Notes: generated by a model not told the origin, from the letters alone. A stretch of DNA of 42,196 nt from Rikenellaceae bacterium (GCA_031262465.1 JAISHQ010000063.1:1-42196), one strand, 5' to 3'; positions 1 to 10,698 are shown, counted from the stretch's first letter. Program-made: numbers and translations.

Positions 1-246
1 TCGATCCGCGTGGCTCCGCCCACCGACGGCCTTTTCGGCGACAACCGCTCGGACGAAGATCAGATCGGGGCCTCGTACCCCGAGCTGGAATGGGCTATGG
101 AGCAGGCCGAAAGCGGTGCCCGCGCCGAAGATTTCACCGGCCGTCAGCGCGAAGTGTTCGAAATATTCCAACGCCGCAACCGCGCCAACCGCCACAAAAT
201 GGAGGGCATCCCCGTCTGCAAAATCCCGGAAGGGATGAAGAAATGA
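1..246 (+). CDS. nadE: NAD(+) synthase, C-terminal part (5' end outside window)
   Basis: The frame is open from base 1 to the TGA at 244-246 and gives about 81 residues. It contains the PTDGLFGDNRSDEDQIG segment followed by YPELEWAM, which matches the C-terminal part of NAD+ synthase, where the D-rich loop takes part in ATP and deamido-NAD binding. The enzyme amidates deamido-NAD+ to NAD+ in the cytoplasm. A GTG at 10 is only an internal codon; the true start lies upstream of the window. The ammonia- and glutamine-dependent forms cannot be told apart from this fragment. The gene converges on the P-type ATPase, with 11 bp between the two stop codons and no clear terminator hairpin between them. 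Confidence 0.85.
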   Translation, partial: SIRVAPPTDGLFGDNRSDEDQIGASYPELEWAMEQAESGARAEDFTGRQREVFEIFQRRNRANRHKMEGIPVCKIPEGMKK

Positions 247-257
247 TTCCCGAATCA

Positions 258-2951
258 TTATTTCTTCAATAATCGCAAAGCCTCGCCGAGCCAAAGGACG
301 AGCGAGGTGGTGGCGAGGATGATGCCCCAATCTGCAGGGCGGAGCGGGACGACGTTGAACATCGTGCCGCCAAGGGTAACGATCAGCCATTGCCCCGCCA
401 AAATCACGACGGCAATGAGCAGAAAACCACGCGACTGGCCGAGCGAGGCAAAAGCCGAGCGGCCACTGTGAAAGGCTTTGGCGTTGAACATATTCCAAAA
501 TTGGAGCAGCACGAAAATCGTGAAGAAAAGCGACAATTCGTAAGCCGACAGGCCGTTACCCGCGCTGAAATTGAAGAAATTACGACCGAAATCAGCGAAG
601 TTGAATTGCATGAGCGAGGTAATCTCGGCGTGTTTGAAATACTGCACCAGCCCGAAGAGCAGGACAACGAAAAGTACGCCCACGCCGAGGATGCTTCGCG
701 CCATGGGGCGGGTGATGATGTGGTCGGTGGTTTTGCGCGGCTTTTCCGCCATCACCTTTTCGTTGGGCGGCAGGGAGGCCAGCGCGAGGGCGGCAAAGGT
801 GTCCATAATCAGGTTGACCCAAAGCATTTGCGTGACCGTGAGCGGCGATTCGGTGCCGAGAAAGGCCCCGAAGAGCACGATCAGGCAGGCCGTGACGTTG
901 ATGGTCATCTGAAAGACGATGAACCGCTGGATGTTTTGGTAGAGCGACCGCCCCCACATCACGGCGCGGGAGATGCTGCTGAACGAGTTGTCGAGGATCG
1001 TGATGTCGCTCGCCTCTTTGGCCACCGAGGTGCCGTCGCCCATCGAGAGGCCGACCTGCGCGGCGTTGAGTGCCGGAGCATCGTTCGTGCCGTCGCCCGT
1101 GACAGCCACCACCTGATCCCTTTGTTGCAACAGTTGTACGAGGCGTTGTTTGTCCATGGGCCGCGCGCGGGACATGATTTTCAGGTCGAGGATGCGCTCC
1201 AACACCGTTTGGTCATCCATCGCGGCAAACTCCGTCCCGGTGATGTGGTGCGCATCGGGTTCGTCTTCGCCCCACAGGCCGATCTGGCGACCGATTTCGC
1301 GAGCCGTTCCGGGGGTGTCGCCCGTGACAATCTTCACGCCGATGCCCGCCCGCAGGCAACTCTGCACCGCATTGGGCACTTCGGCGCGAATCGGGTCGGA
1401 AATGGCCACAATGCCCATAAAGGTAAGGTCGGTGTGATGCAGGCGACCCTCCTGAATGTAATCGGTCGGATCGTCATCCTCCAAAATTTGACAGGCAAAG
1501 CCGAGGGTGCGCATCGCTTTGTTTTGATACTCCAACAGTTGCGCCTGCACGGTTTCGCGAGCCACGGGCACTGTTTTACAGAGGTCGAGCACGATTTCCG
1601 GCGCACCTTTGACATACAACACCCGCTTGCCCAACAAAGGAGACTGAACAATCGTCGCCATGTATTTGCGCTCGGTCGAGAAAGTGAGCTGTTCAATGAT
1701 CGGTGCTTCCTCGCGCAGGGGCAGGTAATTGATGCCGTTGTCGTGCAACCACAACAGCAACGCCCCCTCGGTCGGGTTGCCCAGGGCCTCGATCTTGTCC
1801 GGGCGGGAGTAGTCGAGGTAGGCCGTGGAATTGGCGGCGATGCCCTCCTTGATCATATCGGTGATGTCCTCCGCGCCGTAAAAATTGGCGGCATAGACCT
1901 TCATCCGGTTTTGGGTCAGCGTCCCCGTTTTGTCGGTACAGATGACGGTCGCCGCGCCCATCGTTTCGCAGGCGTGCATCTTGCGCACGAGGTTGTTGGT
2001 CGAGAGCATCCGCTTCATGCTCATGGCCAGCGAGAGCGTCACGCTCATCGGCAACCCCTCGGGAACGGCCACCACAAGCACGGTGACGGCAATCATGACT
2101 GTATTCAACAAAAATCCGCCGAACTGAATCCAATCGCCGACCACCAGCCCGCCAGCTCCGACGAAATAACTAATCAGTCGACCGACAACGATCAGAATGG
2201 CAATGGCATAGCTCACGCGGGTAATCAGCCCAGCCAGCCGGTTCAACTGCTTGTTGAGCGGGGTTTCGACGCTGTTGTCGATCTGCGCGCCCTCGTAAAC
2301 TTGACCGTACTCGGTGGCATCGCCCACGGTTTCGACCCGCATCAGGCCGTGGCCGTCGATCACCGTGGTTCCCTTGAGCGCACGATCGGAAGGATAGGTG
2401 GCCTCCCGGTCGAAATCGGCGGGGTCAATGGTCTTTTTGATGACCGGCTCGCCGGTCAGGGTCGACTCGTTGATGAGCAGAGAGACCGCCTCCAACAGCT
2501 GGCCGTCGGCGGGAACCTCCTCGCCCGCCTCCAAAATCACCAAATCGCCGACGACAACCTCTTTCTGCGGGATTTGGCAGACGTTGCCCGAGCGGATCAC
2601 CTTGATCTGCGTGTCGTCGTTCATTTGGTTAAGCACCTCGAATTTGCGGTTGGCACTCAACTCAAAGAGAAATCCGACCACCGTGGCCAGCAGGACGGCA
2701 AGCAGAATACCCGCCGGCTCGAAAAAGACGCTCACTCCGGCATGACCCGAGAAAAATTCATAGCACGCCACCCCGATCGAGAGCGCCAACGCGATCAAGA
2801 GGATCAGGATGATTGGGTCGGTGAATTTCTCCAAAAAAAGTTTCCACAGCGGCTCCTTGGGGGGCGGAGTCAGGATATTTTCGCCGTGCCTCCGACGACT
2901 TTCGAGGACCTGAGCCTCACTCAGGCCGGTATGGTGGGGGTTGGATGACAT
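258..2951 (-). CDS. Calcium-translocating P-type ATPase, PMCA type (IIB)
   Basis: This 897-residue protein has every landmark of a P2-type ATPase. There is an N-terminal cation ATPase segment, TM1-2 at roughly residues 40-100, the actuator-domain TGE motif (LTGEPV), the TM4 motif VAVPEGLP that forms part of the Ca2+ site, and DKTGTLT with the phosphorylated Asp near residue 340. The nucleotide-binding motif VKGAPE, the hinge TGDGTNDAP near residue 615 and a TM6 signature NLIMDTFA follow. NLIMD is typical of plasma-membrane Ca2+ pumps rather than SERCA. The likely role is ATP-driven Ca2+ export across the inner membrane. The length is normal and no frameshift is seen. The ATG at 2951 gives a full N-terminus. 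The gene stands alone, convergent with nadE and divergent from the GH51 gene. The ion is inferred from the family. Confidence 0.92.
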   Translation of the reverse strand: MSSNPHHTGLSEAQVLESRRRHGENILTPPPKEPLWKLFLEKFTDPIILILLIALALSIGVACYEFFSGHAGVSVFFEPAGILLAVLLATVVGFLFELSANRKFEVLNQMNDDTQIKVIRSGNVCQIPQKEVVVGDLVILEAGEEVPADGQLLEAVSLLINESTLTGEPVIKKTIDPADFDREATYPSDRALKGTTVIDGHGLMRVETVGDATEYGQVYEGAQIDNSVETPLNKQLNRLAGLITRVSYAIAILIVVGRLISYFVGAGGLVVGDWIQFGGFLLNTVMIAVTVLVVAVPEGLPMSVTLSLAMSMKRMLSTNNLVRKMHACETMGAATVICTDKTGTLTQNRMKVYAANFYGAEDITDMIKEGIAANSTAYLDYSRPDKIEALGNPTEGALLLWLHDNGINYLPLREEAPIIEQLTFSTERKYMATIVQSPLLGKRVLYVKGAPEIVLDLCKTVPVARETVQAQLLEYQNKAMRTLGFACQILEDDDPTDYIQEGRLHHTDLTFMGIVAISDPIRAEVPNAVQSCLRAGIGVKIVTGDTPGTAREIGRQIGLWGEDEPDAHHITGTEFAAMDDQTVLERILDLKIMSRARPMDKQRLVQLLQQRDQVVAVTGDGTNDAPALNAAQVGLSMGDGTSVAKEASDITILDNSFSSISRAVMWGRSLYQNIQRFIVFQMTINVTACLIVLFGAFLGTESPLTVTQMLWVNLIMDTFAALALASLPPNEKVMAEKPRKTTDHIITRPMARSILGVGVLFVVLLFGLVQYFKHAEITSLMQFNFADFGRNFFNFSAGNGLSAYELSLFFTIFVLLQFWNMFNAKAFHSGRSAFASLGQSRGFLLIAVVILAGQWLIVTLGGTMFNVVPLRPADWGIILATTSLVLWLGEALRLLKK

Positions 2952-3266
2952 AATTACCTCTATATATTATGGCGCAAGGTACTTAAATTTCTTGACGTGA
3001 TTTCCTTCTGAGCCACAAAAAACGAGCCGATCGGCAGGGGTTCGGGCTAAGCCGAGGTCAAAATCGTACAAACGAAGCTATCCTGCTATTTTTCAGCGAG
3101 ATTCGTACCGGAAGCCGATTGGTTCATCCATTTTTTTAACTAATTTTCGGAAAAAATAGGCGAGTTATTAAAAAATTTCAAAAATTTAATCTATCTTTGG
3201 TTTCTTCGGGAGGGATTTTTGGACGAAAACCTATTTAGAAACCCAAATACAAATAAACTTACTTTT
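2952..3266. other. Divergent intergenic region between the Ca2+ ATPase and GH51 genes
   Basis: This 315-bp non-coding stretch becomes very AT-rich toward the GH51 gene. It holds a good -7 box for the rightward gene (see 3192-3199). For the leftward ATPase gene there is only a weak TACCTTG-like match on the minus strand near 2971-2978. A TTG at 3219 opens a 16-codon extension into the GH51 frame, but it lies upstream of the signal peptide and I do not take it as the start. No hairpin or RNA gene was recognised. Confidence 0.5.
3192..3199 (+). promoter_or_regulatory. Bacteroidetes -7 box for the GH51 gene
   Basis: TATCTTTG matches the TAnnTTTG -7 consensus. The usual -33 TTTG about 20 nt upstream is not clear in this A/T-rich stretch. 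Transcription from here would leave a leader of about 60 nt before the ATG at 3267. Confidence 0.5.
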
Positions 3267-5789
3267 ATGAAAAAATTTTTTCTTACCCTGATGCTTTTCG
3301 CGGGAATGCTCGCCGCGCAGGCTCAACAGCGTGTTGCTATTGATGTCAACTCCAAGGAGATGGCCGGAGAGATCGACGAGAAACTCTACGGACAGCTCTT
3401 CGAGCACATCTATTTTTCGGCCTACAACGGCCTGTGGCAGGAGCTGATTTACGAACGCTCCTTTGAACCGGAACATTGGCCGGGGATCACCCCGCGCGAC
3501 GGTTATTTCGACGGCTGGTTTGTGGACGACGAGCAGGTGCTCCACTCTCCCACCCGGTACGAACAGCCGATCCCGGTCACCACGATCGAGGGCAACAACT
3601 ACGACATCACCATGGAGGTCAATTGGCGCGCCTTCAAACTGGCTCGCCGTTCTTGGAGCGGTGGCGGTTTGGATGCCCGTTTCGCCTTTAAAACGCAAGC
3701 CAACGGCGACCCGTACTTCTTCCGCATCTTCGACCCGCAGTACGAACGGGCCGGGATGATCTCCGGACTCCCCGGCGCTCCCGGTTCGCAAGAGCGGCTT
3801 CGCGCCGAAGAGATGGTTTCCAAGGCCAACCTCTCGATCACCCGGCAAACCGAAACCCAAGTGGAAGGTCGCAACGGCCAGATGCGGGCGGTCAAAACGT
3901 GGGATCCGCTCAAATACTTCATCCCCAAAGAGGGGCTGGACGGCGGCGGCACTTGGCACAAACTGCGGATCAGCGTCAACGGTAAAAATGCAAAGGTTTA
4001 CTGGGACGGCAAGCAAATCCTGAGCGCCAGCGGGCTGGATGTTGCCGAGGTGAACGACATCAAATTCTGGGTCAACTACTCCGAAGTGTATTACCGCAAC
4101 ATCAAGATCACTTCGAACAACGGACGCACCGTTTATTTCGAAGGGTTCCCCGATGTGGTTAAATTGCCGGCGGTCGCTCCGCAGTGGGATTCGTTCGGCA
4201 ACGGCCAGTTTGAAATGGTCAAAGGCAATGCGGTAAACATGAACTATTCGCAGAAAATCACCTCGACCAGCGGCAAATCGGGCGTTTATCAAGGCCCGCA
4301 GAACATCCTGAGCGGTGAAAAATACGTCGGTTCGGTTTACGCCAAAGGCGATGGCCGGGGCGAACTCTCCGTATCGCTGAAATCGGGCGACCGTACACTG
4401 GTCGAACAGGTTCTCGGACGGCCGGGTAGCGAGTGGAAAAAATACGACTTTGTGCTTTCGGCTGGCAATTACGCCGGTGATGCCGATTTCGCGATCTGCG
4501 TCAACAACGGGAGCATCCAGATCGACCAAGCAACCATGTCCACCCAAACGGGGCTTGAATTGGGCGGCTTCCGTCCCGACATCCTCAAGGCGATCAAAGA
4601 CCTCGGGCCGACCTCGATGCGCTGGCCGGGTGGTGGTTACATCGCTCAATACAATTGGAAATGGGGCATCGGCCCGCAGGAAGAGCGTCAACGCTGGGAT
4701 CACTGGATGTGGATGGACTACGACCAAAACGCCTTCGGTACCGACGAATTTATCCGTTTCTGCCGCGAGATCAACACCGAACCGGTGATCGTTGTCCGCA
4801 TCGGATTCGACCGTCCGGAAGAAGAGCTTGAACAAATCTATCAGGACGCTTTGGACTGGGTGGCTTACTGCAACGAACCGGCGACCGGCAAGTGGGGAAG
4901 CCTGCGCGCGGCCAACGGACATCCGGCACCCTACAACGTGAAATACTGGGAAATCGACAACGAAATGTGGGAAATGGGGATCGAAAAATACGAAGCGGCC
5001 GTTCGCAAATTCTCCGTGGGTATGCGCGAAATCGACCCGTCGATCACTATTTTGGCCTGCGGCGGATTCCCCGAAGACGAAGCGTTCATCAAACGTTCGG
5101 GCAACTACTTCGACTACCTCAGCTTGCACCACTATGAAGGCATGAACGGCTATGCAACCGGCCCCGAGCGACTGCAAACCCAGTATAACCAATACGCCGA
5201 TTGGATCGCCGACAGCCCGAACCCGAACATCAAGCTCTACATCTCCGAGTGGAACCTCAACACGGTGGACTGGCGTACCGGTCTGTTCGCGGGCGGATTC
5301 CTGAATATGTGCGAACAAACTCCGGTGGTCGGACTGGGCGCGGCCGCGCTTTTCATGCGCCGCACCGATGCCGACGGTTGGAACAACGCCTTCATCAACT
5401 TCGACTACAAAGACCTCTATGTGGCTCCGAACTATCAGGTGACCGAACTGTGGTACGACCATTTCTCGAAATACCGCATCAACTACACGGGCGATACCGG
5501 CGAAATGAGCATCGCCACGACACTCTCGGAAGATGGTCGCAACGTGATCGTGAAGGTGGTGAACCCGACCGAAAATAGTTACCAGCTGACCGTCAACGGC
5601 GACTGGAAAGGAATTGTCGGGGCAGACTATGAATACTTCGCTCCGGGGTCGCTGACCGTCGAAAACAGCATGGAAAACAAAAACGCCGTATCGTTGAAAA
5701 CCCGCGATGTGGCTCCGCAAGGCAAAGCGATCCAGATGACCATCGAACCGCTTTCAGCCGGGGTTCTGACGATCGCCAAAGAGTTCTAA
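3267..5789 (+). CDS. Secreted alpha-L-arabinofuranosidase, GH51 family
   Basis: The 840-residue product starts with a signal peptide (MKKFFLTLMLFAGMLAAQAQ), which fixes the start at 3267. Residues about 120-420 hold a laminin-G/carbohydrate-binding-like beta region inserted ahead of the barrel, as in long Bacteroidetes GH51 proteins. The GH51 barrel follows: RWPGGGYIAQYNWKWGIGP, then EIDNEMWE with the likely acid/base Glu566, and YISEWN with the likely nucleophile Glu661. A beta-sandwich C-terminal domain ends the protein. GH51 enzymes remove terminal arabinofuranose from arabinoxylan or arabinan, here probably in the periplasm. The esterases and XylE-like symporter downstream fit arabinoxylan use. 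A strong terminator follows at 5807. The substrate is inferred; some GH51 members are endoglucanases, but the motifs favour arabinofuranosidase. Confidence 0.9.
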   Translation: MKKFFLTLMLFAGMLAAQAQQRVAIDVNSKEMAGEIDEKLYGQLFEHIYFSAYNGLWQELIYERSFEPEHWPGITPRDGYFDGWFVDDEQVLHSPTRYEQPIPVTTIEGNNYDITMEVNWRAFKLARRSWSGGGLDARFAFKTQANGDPYFFRIFDPQYERAGMISGLPGAPGSQERLRAEEMVSKANLSITRQTETQVEGRNGQMRAVKTWDPLKYFIPKEGLDGGGTWHKLRISVNGKNAKVYWDGKQILSASGLDVAEVNDIKFWVNYSEVYYRNIKITSNNGRTVYFEGFPDVVKLPAVAPQWDSFGNGQFEMVKGNAVNMNYSQKITSTSGKSGVYQGPQNILSGEKYVGSVYAKGDGRGELSVSLKSGDRTLVEQVLGRPGSEWKKYDFVLSAGNYAGDADFAICVNNGSIQIDQATMSTQTGLELGGFRPDILKAIKDLGPTSMRWPGGGYIAQYNWKWGIGPQEERQRWDHWMWMDYDQNAFGTDEFIRFCREINTEPVIVVRIGFDRPEEELEQIYQDALDWVAYCNEPATGKWGSLRAANGHPAPYNVKYWEIDNEMWEMGIEKYEAAVRKFSVGMREIDPSITILACGGFPEDEAFIKRSGNYFDYLSLHHYEGMNGYATGPERLQTQYNQYADWIADSPNPNIKLYISEWNLNTVDWRTGLFAGGFLNMCEQTPVVGLGAAALFMRRTDADGWNNAFINFDYKDLYVAPNYQVTELWYDHFSKYRINYTGDTGEMSIATTLSEDGRNVIVKVVNPTENSYQLTVNGDWKGIVGADYEYFAPGSLTVENSMENKNAVSLKTRDVAPQGKAIQMTIEPLSAGVLTIAKEF

Positions 5790-5806
5790 TTCTTTTTCGA
5801 TGTACT

Positions 5807-5848
5807 AAAAGAAGCGGCTGTCTCCGAGGGGAGACAGCCGCTTCTTTT
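5807..5848. terminator. Rho-independent terminator with GGCTGTCTC stem (copy 1)
   Basis: A perfect 19-bp stem (5807-5825 with 5830-5848) closes a 4-nt loop, GAGG. The arms begin with an A-run and end with a T-run, so it can terminate both the GH51 gene and the convergent gene ending at 5886. The inner stem GGCTGTCTC/GAGACAGCC recurs in four other terminators in this window. Confidence 0.85.
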
Positions 5849-5885
5849 ATCGCATTATCCAAAAGCCGATGAAGAGGGGCTCGTG

Positions 5886-6992
5886 TTATTCTCCTCTAAT
5901 CTTTCGGTTGGCAGAATCTCTGTCGACACCACTGACGTGTTTGTTACCGTGGTCATCACGAAACTCGATCATTCCATCATTGCCACTGCCTCCCTTGGAT
6001 ATTATTCCGCCTCCCATGTCGTCAGCCTTGCCATATATATACAGAGCCAAGCCAGTCAGGAATGTTGGTAACATTACGTAGATAAACCAACTGACAATCA
6101 GTGTTAAACCAATGGCAAAAAAACCCAGAAAAAGCCAACCCACATAATTAATGAAAAACCAGCCGCTCTTCATCTTCTTCCACATCTCCACGCCCATAGC
6201 CACGATGCTACATACCCATAGCAATATAACAAAAGGGATGAACTTTGTCAGGGTGGCATACTCAGACCAGTGAGCCAACATATTGGGGTGGTAGTAGAGG
6301 TTGAGTGCTTCCTCTTCGTTGTGTACCAAATAGACACACAAAAACGAAAAAACCAACGACAAACCCAAATAGATAAAGGCAAACCAAAACTTGTGTTTGG
6401 TAACATCAGTACGTTTGCGCTTGCGTTGCACAAGGCGGTAAATCCAAAACCAAAGCAGATAGATGAGTACAAAAACAAAGCTTATGAAAGTAACCACAAT
6501 AATCCAACCGACATAGTCGCCAATGAAGCGTGTCCATTTCATTGGGGCATATTCCGGCTCGTATTCCGACCAGCCCGAAGCACTTACTTTACCATTTTTG
6601 ATCAGGTCAAACTTAATCAGGTTTTTGTAATGAGTCTTCATTCCATCGCCTTGATCTGCCTCGTAGGAAAAGGAACGATAGGCAATAGGCACAATGGTAT
6701 CGCCAAAGGCAAGCTGTATGTCTGGCTCTACATATTCGATCTGTGCGATCGTCGACCCTTTGTGATAAAGCCCAAAATCGGTGATTTTGCCGTGAGGGAA
6801 GACAATTAGCTGCTCACCCATCGTCATGCCATAGTCGTAATGAAGCCAAGCGGAGTCTTGCGCTGCTCCGGCAGGCATACTTTCAATCGTGGCAATGTCG
6901 ATACCACGTGTACACGATGTGATAGAAAAAAGGAATAGCAACAGGAGTGTAGCCATAAAACCTGTGCTGTTGCGGGAAAGTACTGTTTTCAT
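5886..6992 (-). CDS. Predicted lipoprotein with four or five membrane segments, unknown function
   Basis: I do not recognise this 368-residue protein. It starts at the ATG at 6992 with a signal peptide ending in a lipobox-like FSITSC (Cys about 27); an upstream in-frame start at 7034 would lack a sensible N-terminus. Residues about 30-165 form a soluble part. Hydrophobic segments follow around WIIVVTFISFVFVLIYLLWF, FIYLGLSLVFSFLCVYL, FIPFVILLWVCSIVAMG and a long stretch ending in LTGLALYIYG. The C-terminal tail is Gly- and charge-rich. The gene is clearly more AT-rich than its neighbours, uses more AAA/ATA/TTA-type codons, and sits alone between two terminators, which may indicate recent acquisition. 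Confidence 0.75.
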   Translation of the reverse strand: MKTVLSRNSTGFMATLLLLFLFSITSCTRGIDIATIESMPAGAAQDSAWLHYDYGMTMGEQLIVFPHGKITDFGLYHKGSTIAQIEYVEPDIQLAFGDTIVPIAYRSFSYEADQGDGMKTHYKNLIKFDLIKNGKVSASGWSEYEPEYAPMKWTRFIGDYVGWIIVVTFISFVFVLIYLLWFWIYRLVQRKRKRTDVTKHKFWFAFIYLGLSLVFSFLCVYLVHNEEEALNLYYHPNMLAHWSEYATLTKFIPFVILLWVCSIVAMGVEMWKKMKSGWFFINYVGWLFLGFFAIGLTLIVSWFIYVMLPTFLTGLALYIYGKADDMGGGIISKGGSGNDGMIEFRDDHGNKHVSGVDRDSANRKIRGE

Positions 6993-7146
6993 AGGGATTC
7001 TTGTTTTTATGATTTCAGGACAAAAATAAAACAAAAAAGCAAGTAATTATAATCAAATATTTAAAATTGTAATTAAGAAAAGGGGATTTTTCAAAAAGCG
7101 ACGCTGGTTCTCTAAGCCGAACAGTCGGAGGCTAAGCCCTAAACAA

Positions 7147-7178
7147 CAAACAGGTCGCTCAAAAGAGCGACCTGTTTG
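7147..7178. terminator. Terminator downstream of the esterase cluster
   Basis: A perfect 14-bp stem, CAAACAGGTCGCTC (7147-7160) with its complement at 7165-7178, closes an AAAA loop. It lies 19 nt past the stop of the leftward esterase gene at 7198. Its stem differs from the GGCTGTCTC family. Confidence 0.75.
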
Positions 7179-7197
7179 GTTAGGGTGATCGGGAAAT

Positions 7198-8337
7198 CTA
7201 TTTGAAGATGCGTTGGGCGAAATCGTGGAGCGATTTGCGCCACGGGAGCCATTCGTGGCCACCGGGGAAGGAGTTGAACTGAACCTCAAGGCCTGCCTCG
7301 CGGAACCGTTCGACGGCCTTTTTGGTCGGTTCGATCCGGGGATCGGTCTGGCCGCAGGAGATGTAGAAGACATCCAACGCCTCGTTCCACCGCTCGGGGG
7401 CGGTCAGCAGGCCGGGGATTTCCGATTCGGCATCGTAGGCCGGGGCATCGGCACTCCGACCGAAAAGCCCACTGCTGTACACGCCGATGGCCGAGAAGAG
7501 TTCCGGGTTGCGCAAGCCGGTGTAATAGGCCTGCCCACCGCCCATCGACAGCCCCGAAATGGCGCGGTGTTTGGCATCGGTATAGGCACGGTAACGCCCT
7601 TCTACGTAAGGAATTATGCTCTCGACCAGTTCGCGCCGGAAGGTCTCCATCGCATCGTCGGTGTAACCGCCCGTGCTCGCGTTGCCGTTGCCGATCACCA
7701 CGATCATGGGTACGGCCTGGCCGGCGGCGATCAGGTTATCGAGGATGATGTCGGTACGCCCCTGTACCGCCCAGCCGCGTTCATCCTCGCCGCCGCCGTG
7801 CCAGAGGTACATAACGGGGTAGCGGGTGTCGGTCGCGGTGTCGTATCCCGGCGGGGTGTAGACGTTCATGTGTCGCCACGAGCCGGTCACTTCCGAATAG
7901 TACCACTCCGAGCGGATTGTCCCGTGCGGAACGTCTTGGAGCGTATAAAAATCGACCCCCGGTTCAGGAATGTCGATGCCGCTGGCCATGCGCCCCATAC
8001 CGTAGTAGGATTCGCTGGCCGGATCGGCCACCGAAATGCCCTCCAATACCAGCGAATAGTAGTGGAAGCCAAGCTCTTGCGGATCGGTTGTCACCGTCCA
8101 AAACCCATTCTCCTCGCGGGTCATGTCGTAAAGGCGACCCAGATCGAGCTGTACCTTCTCGGCCCCGGGAGCACGCAGGCGGAAGACCACCCGGCCGTCT
8201 TCGGTGACAGCCGGATAGCCATTCTTATTGATGTTGCTGGGGAGCGGCGTCAATTCCGACGGCAACTGCATCGAAAACTGAGCCTGAGCACAGAGTGCCA
8301 AAAGCAACACCCCACAGACCAAAATCAGTTTTTTCAT
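7198..8337 (-). CDS. Secreted CE1-type esterase (feruloyl-esterase-like), paralogue 1
   Basis: The 379-residue protein has a signal peptide (MKKLILVCGVLLLALCAQAQ), an N-terminal beta-sandwich of the E-set/CBM48-like kind (about residues 30-105, with FRLRAPGAEKVQLDL) and an alpha/beta-hydrolase domain. The oxyanion region reads HGGGEDERGW, the nucleophile elbow GLSMGG contains Ser264, and the catalytic His lies in GGHEWLPWR near the C-terminus. This architecture is that of XynZ/Fae-like esterases that remove ferulate or acetate from xylan side chains. It is the last of four leftward paralogues and overlaps the next gene by 4 bp (8334-8337), so the two are translationally coupled. The hydrolysed ester cannot be told from sequence. 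Confidence 0.85.
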   Translation of the reverse strand: MKKLILVCGVLLLALCAQAQFSMQLPSELTPLPSNINKNGYPAVTEDGRVVFRLRAPGAEKVQLDLGRLYDMTREENGFWTVTTDPQELGFHYYSLVLEGISVADPASESYYGMGRMASGIDIPEPGVDFYTLQDVPHGTIRSEWYYSEVTGSWRHMNVYTPPGYDTATDTRYPVMYLWHGGGEDERGWAVQGRTDIILDNLIAAGQAVPMIVVIGNGNASTGGYTDDAMETFRRELVESIIPYVEGRYRAYTDAKHRAISGLSMGGGQAYYTGLRNPELFSAIGVYSSGLFGRSADAPAYDAESEIPGLLTAPERWNEALDVFYISCGQTDPRIEPTKKAVERFREAGLEVQFNSFPGGHEWLPWRKSLHDFAQRIFK

Positions 8338-9497
8338 TGGAACAAAATTTGGGAGAATCGGTATACATTATCCCGCCATACCGGCCAAGCGTGTCCGCCG
8401 GGGTAGTCGTAATAGGTGTATTTGATCCCCCAATCGTCCATCTTGCGCATCATGATTTGGCAATTTTCATAGGCGATGTCCTCTTTGTCGCCCATGGCCA
8501 AGAAGAAGGCTTTCAGGTCGCGGTTGATCTTGTCGGCGTTTTTGCTCATGTATTCGTAATTCTTGTCGGTGGCGGCGTTCGGTTGCCCGTTGTGCCAGCC
8601 CGAGCTGAAGACCCCGAGGTAGTGGAACACATCGGTATTCGGCACCCCGGCGGCCAGTGTTTGGAGGCCACCCATCGAGAGTCCGGCCAGCGCACGGCTG
8701 TCGGCATCGGCCTTCACCCGGTAAGTTTTTTCGACGAACGGGATCACCTCTTTCAGCAGTTCTTGCTCGAAATTGGTGTACATATCGCCCGACATTCCAC
8801 CGCGCATATTGCCGTCCATCATCACGACCAACATGGGTTTGGCTCGCCCTTCGGCGATCAGGTTGTCCAAGATCAGGTCGGTCAGCCCCTGTTGTGCCCA
8901 GCCGCGTTCGTCTTCGCCACCACCGTGCAGGATGTAGAGCACGGGGTATTTTTCGGACTGGTTTTTATCGTACCCGGGAGGGGTATAAACCAGCATCTTC
9001 CGCCAGCTGTCGAGCGTTTTGGAGAAATAACGGTTTACGCGAACATCGCCGTGGGGCACATCCTTCAGGGCATAGTATTCGCCCTCGGCAAAGGGGATTT
9101 CAACCCCGCTGGCCATCCGGCTCATGCCGTAGAAGGTTTCTGCCGCCGGGTCGGCCACGCTCACGCCGTCGATCACCAACGAATAGTAATGGAAGCCGGG
9201 GCTTTGCGGGTCGGTGGTCACCGTCCAAAAGCCGTTGGCATCTTTGGTCATGTCGTATTTCCGACCGAGGTCGATCTGTACCTGTTTCGCCTCGGGAGCC
9301 CTCAGGCGGAAGACCACCCGGTGATCGGGAGTGACCAGCGGATAACGCGAACCCCGGATGTTCAGCGCCGAGGGTTCGCCCGGTTGCTGGTCTTGCGGTT
9401 GGAAGCCGAAGGGTTGAGCCGACAGCGTGGTGAATGCCCCCACGGAGAGGGTGAGTGCGATCAACGAACGGATCGCATAACGTTTAACTGTTTTCAT
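8334..9497 (-). CDS. Secreted CE1-type esterase, paralogue 2
   Basis: The 387-residue product has a signal peptide ending near TTLSAQ, an N-terminal E-set-like domain (FRLRAPEAKQVQIDLG), HGGGEDERGW, the nucleophile elbow GLSMGG with Ser274, and GGHAWPVWR with the catalytic His. It is most like paralogue 1: both have YTPPGYD and the DERGW form of the oxyanion motif, so these two probably arose by a recent duplication. Its start lies 19 bp after the stop of paralogue 3, consistent with one polycistronic message. The probable role is periplasmic or surface de-esterification of hemicellulose. Confidence 0.85.
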   Translation of the reverse strand: MKTVKRYAIRSLIALTLSVGAFTTLSAQPFGFQPQDQQPGEPSALNIRGSRYPLVTPDHRVVFRLRAPEAKQVQIDLGRKYDMTKDANGFWTVTTDPQSPGFHYYSLVIDGVSVADPAAETFYGMSRMASGVEIPFAEGEYYALKDVPHGDVRVNRYFSKTLDSWRKMLVYTPPGYDKNQSEKYPVLYILHGGGEDERGWAQQGLTDLILDNLIAEGRAKPMLVVMMDGNMRGGMSGDMYTNFEQELLKEVIPFVEKTYRVKADADSRALAGLSMGGLQTLAAGVPNTDVFHYLGVFSSGWHNGQPNAATDKNYEYMSKNADKINRDLKAFFLAMGDKEDIAYENCQIMMRKMDDWGIKYTYYDYPGGHAWPVWRDNVYRFSQILFQ

Positions 9498-9516
9498 CTC
9501 TTATCTTACTATGAAA

Positions 9517-10698
<1,182 letters not shown>

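Noticed and set aside
390-2948. An 852-codon open frame on the plus strand opposite the Ca2+ ATPase
   Set aside because: It is the antisense shadow of a GC-rich conserved gene, low-complexity His/Arg/Gln-rich, and has no family motif.
3219-3266. TTG start extending the GH51 protein by 16 residues
   Set aside because: It would bury the signal peptide; the ATG at 3267 gives a normal secretion signal.
3231-5720. An 829-codon open frame on the minus strand opposite the GH51 gene
   Set aside because: No signal peptide, motif or promoter; it mirrors the GH51 codons.
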